Shown here: positions 29,467-39,874 of the stretch, one piece after another
Numbering within the stretch: position 1 is the stretch's first letter
Layout of the letters: every line of letters begins with the position of its first letter
Assembly: GCA_051530055.1 (NCBI GenBank)
Contig: CM121341.1
Location: forward strand, 2,976,001 to 3,040,000
Source: Neoechinorhynchus agilis
Lineage: Eukaryota; Acanthocephala
Length of the DNA: 64,000 nucleotides
Reading direction: 5' to 3'
The notes under the pieces: generated by a model
What the model was told of the DNA's origin: nothing
What the model saw: only the letters and a program-made list of their open reading frames with translations
The model's database searches: none
Translations under genes and position numbers: made by a program

Positions 29467-32400
29467 CTTCGAATCAGTGAGAATTGGAGAAGAATAAAGG
29501 ATACTTTTGGGAAATAAAATAAATTCAACAAGAATTTAAGATGAAAATTAAACGCATTGTGGAGATCTACCGGAAGGTGGCATCTTCGAATCAGTGAGAA
29601 TTGGAGAAGAATAAAGGATACTTTTGGGAAATAAAATAAATTCAACGAGAATTTAAGATGAAAATTAAACGCATTGCGGAGATCTACCGGAAGGTGGCAT
29701 CTTCGAATCAGTGAGAATTGGAGAAGAATAAAGGATACTTTTGGGAAATAAAATAAATTCAACGAGAATTTAAGATGAAAATTAAACGCATTGTGGAGAT
29801 CTACCGGAAGGTGGCATCTTCGAATCAGTGAGAATTGGAGAAGAATAAAGGATACTTTTGGGAAATAAAATAAATTCAACAAGAATTTAAGATGAAAATT
29901 AAACGCATTGTGGAGATCTACCGGAAGGTGGCATCTTCGAATCAGTGAGAATTGGAGAAGAATAAAGGATACTGGGAAATAAAATAAATTCAACGAGAAT
30001 TTAAGATGAAAATTAAACGCATCGCGGAGATCTACCGGAAGGTGGCATCTTCGAATCAATGAGAATTGGAGAAGAATAAAGGATACTTTTGGGAAATAAA
30101 ATAAATTCAACGAGAATTTAAGATGAAAATTCAGGGCATTGTGGAGATCTACCGGAAGGTGGCATCTTCGAATCAGTGAGAATTGGAGAAGAATAAAGGA
30201 TACTTTTGGGAAATAAAATAAATTCAACAAGAATTTAAGATGAAAATTAAACGCATTGTGGAGATCTACCGGAAGGTGGCATCTTCGAATCAGTGAGAAT
30301 GGGAGAAGAATAAAGGATACTTTTGGGAAATAAAATAAATTCAACGAGAATTTAAGATGAAAATTAAACGCATCGCGGAGATCTACCGGAAGGTGGCATC
30401 TTCGAATCAATGAGAATTGGAGAAGAATAAAGGATACTTTTGGGAAATAAAATAAATTCAACGAGAATTTAAGATGAAAATTCAGGGCATTGTGGAGATC
30501 TACCGGAAGGTGGCATCTTCGAATCAGTGAGAATTGGAGAAGAATAAAGGATACTTTTGGGAAATAAAATAAATTCAACGAGAATTTAAGATGAAAATTA
30601 AACGCATCGTGGAGATCTACCGGAAGGTGGCATCTTCGAATCAGTGAATGGGAGAAGAATAAAGGATACTTTTGGGAAATAAAATAAATTCAACGAGAAT
30701 TTAAGATGAAAATTAAACGCATTGTGGAGATCTACCGGAAGGTGGCATCTTCGAATCAGTGAGAATTGGAGAATAAAGGATACTTTTGGGAAATAAATAA
30801 ATTCAACGAGAATTTAAGATGAAAATTAAGCGCATCGCGGAGATCTACCGGAAGGTGGCATCTTCGAATCAATGAGAATTGGAGAAGAATAAAGGATACT
30901 TTTGGGAAATAAAATAAATTCAACGAGAATTTAAGATGAAAATTAAGCGCATCGCGGAGATCTACCGGAAGGTGGCATCTTCGAATCAGTGAGAATTGGA
31001 GAAGAATAAAGGATACTTTTGGGAAATAAAATAAATTCAACAAGAATTTAAGATGAAAATTAAACGCATTGTGGAGATCTACCGGAAGGTGGCATCTTCG
31101 AATCAGTGAGAATTGGAGAAGAATAAAGGATACTTTTGGGAAATAAAATAAATTCAACGAGAATTTAAGATGAAAATTAAACGCATCGCGGAGATCTACC
31201 GGAAGGTGGCATCTTCGAATCAATGAGAATTGGAGAAGAATAAAGGATACTTTTGGGAAATAAAATAAATTCAACGAGAATTTAAGATGAAAATTAAGCG
31301 CATTGTGGAGATCTACCGGAAGGTGGCATCTTCGAATCAGTGAGAATTGGAGAAGAATAAAGGATACTTTTGGGAAATAAAATAAATTCAACGAGAATTT
31401 AAGATGAAAATTAAACGCATCGCGGAGATCTACCGGAAGGTGGCATCTTCGAATCAGTGAGAATTGGAGAAGAATAAAGGATACTTTTGGGAAATAAAAT
31501 AAATTCAACGAGAATTTAAGATGAAAATTAAACGCATCGCGGAGATCTACCGGAAGGTGGCATCTTCGAATCAGTGAGAATTGGAGAAGAATAAAGGATA
31601 CTTTTGGGAAATAAAATAAATTCAACGAGAATTTAAGATGAAAATTAAACGCATCGCGGAGATCTACCGGAAGGTGGCATCTTCGAATCAGTGAGAATTG
31701 GAGAAGAATAAAGGATACTTTTGGGAAATAAAATAAATTCAACGAGAATTTAAGATGAAAATTAAACGCATCGCGGAGATCTACCGGAAGGTGGCATCTT
31801 CGAATCAGTGAGAATTGGAGAAGAATAAAGGATACTTTTGGGAAATAAAATAAATTCAACGAGAATTTAAGATGAAAATTAAACGCATCGCGGAGATCTA
31901 CCGGAAGGTGGCATCTTCGAATCAGTGAGAATTGGAGAAGAATAAAGGATACTTTTGGGAAATAAAATAAATTCAACGAGAATTTAAGATGAAAATTAAA
32001 CGCATCGCGGAGATCTACCGGAAGGTGGCATCTTCGAATCAGTGAGAATTGGAGAAGAATAAAGGATACTTTTGGGAAATAAATAAATTACGAGAATTTA
32101 AGATGAAAATTAAACGCATCGCGGAGATCTACCGGAAGGTGGCATCTTCGAATCAGTGAGAATTGGAGAATAAAGGATACTTTTGGGAAATAAAATAAAT
32201 TCAACGAGAATTTAAGATGAAAATTAAGCGCATCGCGGAGATCTACCGGAAGGTGGCATCTTCGAATCAGTGAGAATTGGAGAAGAATAAAGGATACTTT
32301 TGGGAAATAAAATAAATTCAACGAGAATTTAAGATGAAAATTAAGCGCATCGCGGAGATCTACCGGAAGGTGGCATCTTCGAATCAATGAGAATTGGAGA

Positions 32401-32535
32401 AGAATAAAGGATACTTTTGGGAAATAAAATAAATTCAACGAGAATTTAAGATGAAAATTAAGCACTCGGAGATCTACCGGAAGGTGGCATCTTCGAATCA
32501 ATGAGAATTGGAGAAGAATAAAGGATACTTTTGGG
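29425..32535. repeat. 117-bp minisatellite (about 26 copies) built from the RING gene start
   Basis: The block gagatctaccggaaggtggc recurs every 117 bp from about 29440 to 32490. Read on the minus strand, each unit contains the ATG and first ten codons of the RING gene (MPPSGRSPRC), and most then read GTTTAA, closing an 11-codon mini-ORF. The rest of the unit matches the sequence just upstream of the real gene. Because 117 is 39 codons, long spurious frames run through the array. A few copies have deletions (for example near 29974, 30645, 30775 and 32460). Confidence 0.95.
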
Positions 32536-32539
32536 AGAT

Positions 32540-33795
32540 TCCAAACTGAAAACATCACCCCGGACGTTTCCCTTATGATATCCGAGGACCGGAATTTTCG
32601 AGATTGTTATCCCTTTGGTGCAATCTTTCGGCATTTGTGACGCTTCTCGCGGTTAAAATTCGACCGTTTCTGGTGGTTTTACCTTTTTGCCTCGATTTGT
32701 ATAAATCTTTACTGGTTGCATTTCGATACTTAAATTGAATCGCTTGATTATTTTGTGTCGATCTCTGTACGATATTTCCTTGAGTTTTCTGATTTTACGA
32801 TCCTTACATTCAACTTTCCCCACCTTTTCATTTGGCAGGGGAAAAATGAGAACCGACGTATCTCCACCAAAACACAAGTGGCCCAGGAGCGCATGTGATT
32901 GCCCTCGGTGGGTTTTTCTGTTTTGGATGTTGAACGGAGTGTGCCTGTGCGCGTAGGATCCTCTGAACTCCTTTCTCGCGAGAAAAAGAGTGGAGATTCA
33001 CTTAGATGAACACTCTGACTTTCTTGAAGGTGTTTTTTTAGATTCTGAAGAAGATCCAAGATAGGGGATCGAAATATTGAATTTAATAAATAATCATGAG
33101 TTTGAGAGTGACATGAGTGATTTGTCTGATTGGCGGTGTAGAACTTGCACCTGTCCTGCTCCGTCCACCCAAGCGAGTTTTCGTTCTGGGTGCGGGAATG
33201 CAGCAGGTTCAATCCACAATGTCGAAATCGTGAGTGTCCGTGATAGTTTGACCTCTTCCATATCTACCAAGGCGGCTGAGTTTTTTTAGATACCCCCGGC
33301 GAGCCGAACCATCTTAAGACACAAGTCACGTCGTTGACTCAAATCAAATATCTTCAATGGGCCACGACGTTGTCGCTATTCGTTTTTTACCAACGGTGCT
33401 GAGGTTGTTTTCGAGGCATCCACAAATGGCGCTCTCCCGTATGACGTCTACTTGCGGAGAGAATAAGGATAAGTAGCGGCATTCTGACGTGGTCAATCAA
33501 TGTTACACATCGTGTTGACCGTCGTTCGTTTGTGTGCGATCTGGGCGAATATTAAAAAACGTTAACTATCTCGAGGAATGTCACAAGTATCTTTTGTGAA
33601 TTCGGTGGCCCTGTGCCACCCACCTCTAACGCCTGAACGTTAGATGATATTTTTTGGCGACCGGGATGTAAGCATTTTAACCTTATTTCTGGTCGCATTC
33701 AATCGACTCAAGTTTTCATTGGATACCAGTGCGACCCCAGAAATGTGTTCTTTTCACCGAGTTGTCAGTTATCAAGTTCTGGATATCAACGCTGA
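32540..33795. other. No gene supported; unrecognised mixed sequence
   Basis: Moderately GC-rich compared with the flanks. Frames on both strands (minus 32748-33212, plus 33077-33289) have no recognised domain. The composition suggests old mobile-element DNA, but I found no motif. Confidence 0.35.
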
Positions 33796-33796
33796 T

Positions 33797-35640
33797 GAAT
33801 AAAGACCCAACCTCACAAACTCTCCTCGACGCGAATAACCAAACCACTTTCCCACCCGCCCGGACCCGTAATCAACTCCAAAATAAATAGCCACATTCAT
33901 TTAATTTATCAGTACTCGCACCTCCCTTGGCCCCCCCACTCCTTTTTCCTTATTGTCCAATCTTCTTGGATATTTTAACTCGAAATGAACCCGAGGAAGG
34001 GCCCAACCTCACAAACTCTGCTCGACGCGAATACCCAAACCACTTTCCCACTCTCCCGGGCATGTAATCAACTCCAAAATAAATAGCCACATTCATTTAA
34101 TTTATCAGTACTCGCACCTCCCTTGGCCCCCACTCCTTTTTCCTTATTGTCCAATCTTCTTGGATATTTTAACTCGAAATGAACAGAGGAAAGACCCAAC
34201 CTCACAAACTCTCCTCGACGCGAATAACCAAACCACTTTCCCACCCGCCCGGACCCGTAATCAACTCCAAAATAAATAGCCACATTCATTTAATTTATCA
34301 GTACTCGCACCTCCCTTGGCCCCCACTCCTTTTTCCTTATTGTCCAATCTTCTTGGATATTTTAACTCGAAATGAACCCAAGGAAAGACCCAACCTCACA
34401 AACTCTCCTCGACGCGAATAACCAAACCACTATCCCACTCTCCCGGGCATGTAATCAACTCCAAAATAAATAGCCACATTCATTTAATTTATCAGTACTC
34501 GCACCTCCCTCGACCTCCGCTGATTTTTCCTTATTGTCCAATCTTCTTGGATATCTTAAATCGAAATGAACAGAAGGAAGGAACCAATCTCACAAACTCT
34601 CCTCGACGCGAATAACAAACAACTTTCCCACCCTCCCGGGCATGTAATCAACTCCAAAATAAATAGCCACATTCATTTAATTTATCAGTACTCGCACCTC
34701 CCTCGACCTCCGCTGATTTCTCCTTACTACCCAATCTTTTGTCGGATATCTTAACTCGAAATTAACAGAAGGAAGGAACCAATCTCACAAACTCTCCTCG
34801 ACGCGAATAACAAACAACTTTCCCACCCGCCCGGGCCCGTAATCAACTCCGAAATAAATAGTCACATTCATTTAACTTATCAGTACTCTCACCTCCTTCG
34901 ACCTCCGCTGATTTTTCCTTACTACCCAATCTTTTGTCGGATATCTTAACTCGAAATGAACAGAAGGAAAGAACCAATCTCACAAACTCTCCTCGACGCG
35001 AATACCCAAACCACTTTCCCACTCTCCCGGACCCGTAATCAACTCCAAAATAAATAGCCACATTCATTTAATTTATCAGTACTCGCACCTCCCTTGGCCC
35101 CCACTCCTTTTTCCTTATTGTCCAATCTTCTTGGATATTTTAATTCGAAATGAACAGAGGAAAGACCCAACTTTACAAACTCTCCTCGACGCGAATAATG
35201 AAACCAATTTCCTACCCGACTGAACCCGTAATCAATTGTAAAATATATAGCCACATTCATTTAACTTATCAGTACTCGCACCTCCCTCGACCTCCGCTGA
35301 TTTTTCCTTATTGTCCAATCTACTTGGATATCTTAACTCGAAATGAACAGAGGAAAGACCCAACTTTACAAACTCTCCTCGACCCGAATAACAAACCACT
35401 TTCCCACCCGCCCGGACCCGTAATCTTCTCCGAAATAAATAGCCACATTCATTTAATTTATCAGTACTCGCACCTCCCTCGACCTCCGCTGATTTCTCCT
35501 TACTACCCAATCTTTTGTCGGATATCTTAACTCGAAATGAACAGAAGGAAAGAACCAATCTCACAAACTCTCCTCGACGCGAATAACCAAACCACTCTCC
35601 CACTCTCCCGGACCCGTAATCTACCCCGAAATGCCGACTA
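33797..35640. repeat. Tandem satellite, about 194-bp period, 9-10 copies
   Basis: The block cctcacaaactctcctcgac (or a close variant) recurs near 33812, 34004, 34192, 34390 and onward to 35560. Each unit also has ccaaaataaatagccacatt and a stretch near gatattttaactcgaaatga. Two sub-types alternate, one with cttggcccccactccttttt and one with ctcgacctccgctgattttt, suggesting spread of two unit variants. Confidence 0.93.
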
Positions 35641-35892
35641 ATTTGTTCGTCATACTCCGCAACTTTGGTAGCACCAGAGTGTTGTTCGATTTGTTGCCTT
35701 CTATCGTCGGATTTCCCCGGATGTGAATGGTCAGCGACTGAAGAGGCAAGGAAAACCTTGTGAAATATTTCGTAATTAGTAAATGAGTATCAATAACACC
35801 GGGGACAGGATTCGCCAACGTACAATCTTCAAGAAATTCGATTATTTAGATATTACCGAACCCGTCAATAGAAAACCATAACGACGTTTAAA

Positions 35893-36112
35893 TTGGAATT
35901 ATTGTTTTGGTCTACACCCGGTATATGATTATTTATTAAAGACGTTTCGAACCTCGTCGAGTTCATCATCAGTTTGTTTGTTAGTAATAGACGCAAACTG
36001 ATGATGAATCCGAAGAGGTTCGAAACGTCTTTAATCGAAATAATTATTTACCGGGTGTACACCAAAACAATAATTAGAATCACGTTCCCCGATAGCTCAC
36101 ATATCAACATTT
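35893..36112. repeat. Inverted pair of PLE termini with hammerhead-like motifs
   Basis: The left copy (35893-35972) carries the motif on the minus strand (CTGATGATGAACTCGACGAG, then GTTCGAAACGTC). The right copy (35998-36112) carries it on the plus strand (CTGATGATGAATCCGAAGAG, then GTTCGAAACGTC). Both keep the CTGATGA and GAAAC boxes. The right copy continues through taccgggtgtacac and ttccccgatagctcacatat to the PLE end sequence. Confidence 0.8.
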
Positions 36113-36368
36113 AAATTATTTTGAGAATTTCAACAAGGGCGCCTACAATCACAAAAGTCGACCCATCAACCTGAAACTGTAAACAATGCGACACATTTCA
36201 TTTTTTCAATTGGAATTGAACTCCCCTAAATCTTATACTCGATTTTGTAAGATAGTTCTTAATTTTCGAAAGGACAGATGCAGTCCGACCAGGTCCTGTG
36301 CCGCGGTACCAAACGACCCGAGGTTTTAAATATTTAATTTGGGTTTTTGCGTTTGCCTATTTGTGTAT

Positions 36369-37027
36369 TTGCATTTTGAAATGTAGCGTTTTCGATAAGG
36401 TGATGAATGTTTTACCGATGGATAAATCATTTTATGACAATAAAACAAAGGACGATTTTATATCGTTTCGCGATACGACTAAAAATTAAATACATTCGAC
36501 TTTAACGATCTTTCTCGGCATTTAAATGATCGACCACAAAATAATAACATATTTCATCGCCCGAATGCAATCCTAAACGAAGGTCACAATCATTTTTTGC
36601 AATAATTCTTATCTATCACGGACCTTAAAACTCCAAATTGCTTAAAATATATTTTCTGTGTTAAATAAGCGAATTTCACATAGATGCGTTTTTTCAAGAG
36701 TCACAAAACCTCTTTTGAACTGCTCAGGGCATTTTGAACAACAGGCGTATTATCAAACGCTAAAACATAAAGATCTACTATATAATGAAAAAGAGGCTTC
36801 AACATTTAATTTACAGTTTCTGTGTCGTTTTACTGTAGTATTGCATTTTGAAATGTAGCGTTTTCGATAAGGTGATGAATGTTTTACCGATGGATAAATC
36901 ATTTTATGACAATAAAACAAAGGACGATTTTATATCGTTTCGCGATACGGCTAAAAATTAAATACATTCGACTTTAACGATCTTTCTCGGCATTTAAATG
37001 ATCGACCACAAAATAATAACATATTTC
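36369..37027 (+). repeat. 188-bp direct duplication (36369-36556 and 36840-37027)
   Basis: The two copies are almost identical, from gcattttgaaatgtagcgtt to aaaataataacatatttca, and start 471 bp apart. The first copy is part of a 63-codon frame with a hydrophobic run (YLIWVFAFAYLCICILKC). The second copy lacks the upstream part. I do not call the frame a gene. Confidence 0.85.
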
Positions 37028-37688
37028 ACCACTTAAAATTTTCTTCCTTTTATAGTTTAAACACCTTAAATTACTAATGTACCTTTCTTTTCGTTGATAG
37101 TCTCAATTCAATAATTAACCTCAGTCTTTTAAAATTAGTTTTTTAAAGCAAGAGAAGAAGATGTTACATTCGATGCTTACAATCGGCGTTCGAGTTCAAT
37201 AAGCCTTTTAAGAGTTGTTAATAGTAAGCTGATTGAAAAGTGCAAAATCCATTTTAAAAGTAAACAATTAAATTACAAAAAATCGTAGGTATCCGACACC
37301 AATTTTTATGTTAGAACTTTATCGGAAGCTCCAATGAGTTACGAAGGTTTATCAATATTAAGAAAACTACTGAACCTGCTTTCAATGTCAATGATGACTG
37401 ATACAATATCTCATCGCTGATCGAAAAATCCAACAAAAAAAGATAAATTTGATTTGCTTTTATCGGCGGATTTTTTCCATTAGGCATCGATTTCTCCAGT
37501 ATCATTGGAAGTTTTGCGTGCGATTGTTTATATCCATTTAATGGATTTTCTTTAACTAAACAGTATGTTATCATTAGAAATTTATTTTAGTGTCCTAAGA
37601 AAGGTTATAAGGAGATTCGTTTGTCGTATGATTTATAAAAGTCTTAGCACCGTAAAAACCCTTTTCTCGGTCACAAATGGCAATTTAT
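37028..37688. other. No gene seen
   Basis: AT-rich sequence. The minus 87-codon frame at 37311-37574 has no recognised feature. Confidence 0.45.
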
Positions 37689-37883
37689 TCAATCGTAGTA
37701 AATGATATAGAGAGCATGGATCAGTCCTGGTAAAAACATAAGAAACGTAAGCAGTACATTGATCCAAACTTGTCCAGTGCATCCATCTTCGGCTATAAAA
37801 ACAGCAACCGGCGGTAGTATAAGAGCCACCAACGCAAGAAGAAGTTTATTTGTATCCAATCCTTTTCCTTGAGTTGCTTGCAT
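37689..37883 (-). CDS. PMP3/UPF0057 family small membrane proteolipid (64 aa)
   Basis: The product has the two closely spaced membrane helices of the PMP3 family: LLLALVALILPPVAVFIAED, then WINVLLTFLMFLPGLIHALY. It also has the family hallmark PPVAVFxxxGCTGQVWIN and an aromatic end IIYYD. Length is normal (50-70 aa). In fungi, plants and nematodes members affect plasma-membrane potential and cation tolerance. The first eight residues, MQATQGKG, look like a small leader. The start is the only ATG in frame upstream of the helices. The upstream sequence contains stops, so no 5' coding exon needs to be assumed. Confidence 0.92.
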   Translation of the reverse strand: MQATQGKGLDTNKLLLALVALILPPVAVFIAEDGCTGQVWINVLLTFLMFLPGLIHALYIIYYD

Positions 37884-38558
37884 TGTTAAAAGATTTTCGA
37901 CAAGCGAGTTTAAGGGTGCGTTTTAATACTCACGATTTTATGTCATAAATAGTCTTTGTATTCAAAAAAAACACCTTCAAGGTAATCCATGTTTTTTTTC
38001 AAAAACAGAGAAATAAAAAGTGTTTTACCTTTGAGCAATATAAAATCTTACAAAAAATACGAATCTAATTCTGATGAACGTATCACAAGAAATAGGATTG
38101 AGCGAATATTCACAATTTTCTAACATTTTTGTATTCAAACCAACTTACAAATAAACGTTTAATTGAAACATCCGTCGAATTGGTTCCTCTTACAATAATT
38201 TTTTATCTAACCGATAAAATATTTCGTCATTCATTAATAAATAAAAACTGAAAACCCTAATCACTTTCAAAATAACGAGCAATGACTGCGGAATTCACCA
38301 CTGTTTTTGGTCATTTTTGGGTTTCGAAAAACAGGCGAATTATTATGCTTTAACAAAGCTTAATTTACATCGTATTTTTATTTTATTAATTTATCGTAAC
38401 TTTTTTAATCTTCGCTGACATAAAGAATTTTTAATTGCCTTTAATTTTTGGCCAGACTGTTCGTCAAATTCCATTAACAACGATTAAAATTTGTGTTTGG
38501 AATTAAGTTGTAAATCATATCTTTTATTACCTGAAGTGGATGTATAATCTTAGAAGCG
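37884..38558. other. Intergenic, no gene seen
   Basis: AT-rich, with short runs of A and T. It is presumably the promoter side of the PMP3 gene and the 5' part of the next gene. Confidence 0.45.
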
Positions 38559-39029
38559 TTGAAAGTCAATGAATCTTTTGTTTGTTTAGATGCTGTCGAA
38601 TTGTTTACAACAGCAACAAAAGCGCCAATTACATTTGAGACTGCAACAACTGAAAGATCAACGTCGTCGACTACAGAATCAACGATAGCTTCAACCCGTC
38701 TAACAGATGATTCAATAATGTCTAAAAACATTGCATCCCGAAAAGCGGTGCCAAGAAGCACCAATTGGAAATTGATTATTGGTGCAATTGTATTGTCGGT
38801 TTTGATTATCATTAGTTTTATGGTGTGCATCGTAACTCGCTTGAGACATAGCCAAGCAACGAAAAATAAAATGAAAATTGTCTCGAACGGATTTTATTTG
38901 AAACTACCTTCCTGCAAGAAAGTATTACGGCTTCGCATTAGCTATTTATTTGGTCTTATTGAGTTTCCCATCGCCCCAAAACAGTATAAACTATTTATAT
39001 TCTCGTTTACTGAAACTACGCTCAGTTGA
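38559..39029 (+). CDS. Ser/Thr-rich single-pass membrane protein (partial gene model)
   Basis: The frame has a mucin-like segment (ETATTERSTSSTTESTIAST), then one membrane helix (WKLIIGAIVLSVLIIISFMV) followed by a short basic tail (RLRHSQATKNKMK). The order, S/T-rich outside, helix, basic inside, resembles the gene at 62628, which also ends in such a helix. There is no signal peptide at this ATG. The sequence ttgtttag just before atgctgtcg is a likely splice acceptor, so exon 1 with the signal may lie upstream. After about residue 110 the frame may run into an intron. Confidence 0.5.
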   Translation: MKVNESFVCLDAVELFTTATKAPITFETATTERSTSSTTESTIASTRLTDDSIMSKNIASRKAVPRSTNWKLIIGAIVLSVLIIISFMVCIVTRLRHSQATKNKMKIVSNGFYLKLPSCKKVLRLRISYLFGLIEFPIAPKQYKLFIFSFTETTLS

Positions 39030-39874
39030 TGATTTAGTAGAAATATCATTGGCGCATGAAGCATGAAATACTTTACGGCCGCCAATGAGATCACAGCACC
39101 GTTACAAGCAACGATTGTTCCTTCCGTTGAGCCTTAATCTCTCATTTTTAAATCAAGGATAGTACATGGTACGCAAAAATAGTTCAAAAAATCGTTCCGT
39201 TATATTCAAATTTTGATACAAATACACAAAAGTTTGTCGTACAAAAAACCCGAAAAGCATTGCATTAAATCGGCTTTTGCGCTTTACAGCTAATCTCATG
39301 TAAAACAAACACCTGTATTAAATTTAAAGGAAATTTACTATTCCGCTAAAAAATGTATTATAGAATACAGTTTCAATCGAAAAATATTTGCATGTTGTTC
39401 AAAAAACAAACAATATTTTTATCGAACGTGCGGCTGGAGAATCAAGTAGTATTTCACAAGGATAATATCCTAAGCAAATAATATTTTGTATTTCAGAACG
39501 TTGTGAGCTGGAAAGCAAGCTGTTCAAGAAGGTAGTATTTTAAGTCCTTAAACGAACATAACCGGCCTTCAAAAGTTCTAATTTTCTATGTTCTTTTACG
39601 CCCGTTAATTTACAATATTATTAGTTTTTTGTTTTGCAAAACATTTGCTGGTTAGAAAGTCATGACTAAAGGGGAAAACATTATGGAAACCACATCCAAG
39701 AACCTCCCATAGGACTGTATGAGCGATGTGTACAAAATAAGCTCATTCGTCAAATCATTGTTTCTAAGCTGTGCTCTGAAAAATCCCGGATCATTCGTCT
39801 TAGTTAAGATTGAACGCGATACTTTTATAAAATTTCTAAATTCTCTTCATTAATCCGAACATTTAGTTTCACCA
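39030..39874. other. Intergenic, no gene seen
   Basis: AT-rich sequence upstream of the 867-aa zinc-finger ORF. No open frame of note. Confidence 0.45.

Noticed and set aside
29205..30578. 457-codon minus-strand frame with repeated FPKVSFILLQFSLIRRCHLP
   Set aside because: It arises because the 117-bp minisatellite period is divisible by three. The frame runs through the array and the out-of-frame RING gene, and differs from the gene's own frame.
30756..31976. 406-codon minus-strand frame in the same array
   Set aside because: Same reason as above. Pure tandem repeat translation without a separate start or signal.
34179..35603. Several 60-126-codon frames on both strands
   Set aside because: They repeat with the 194-bp satellite and have no independent signal.
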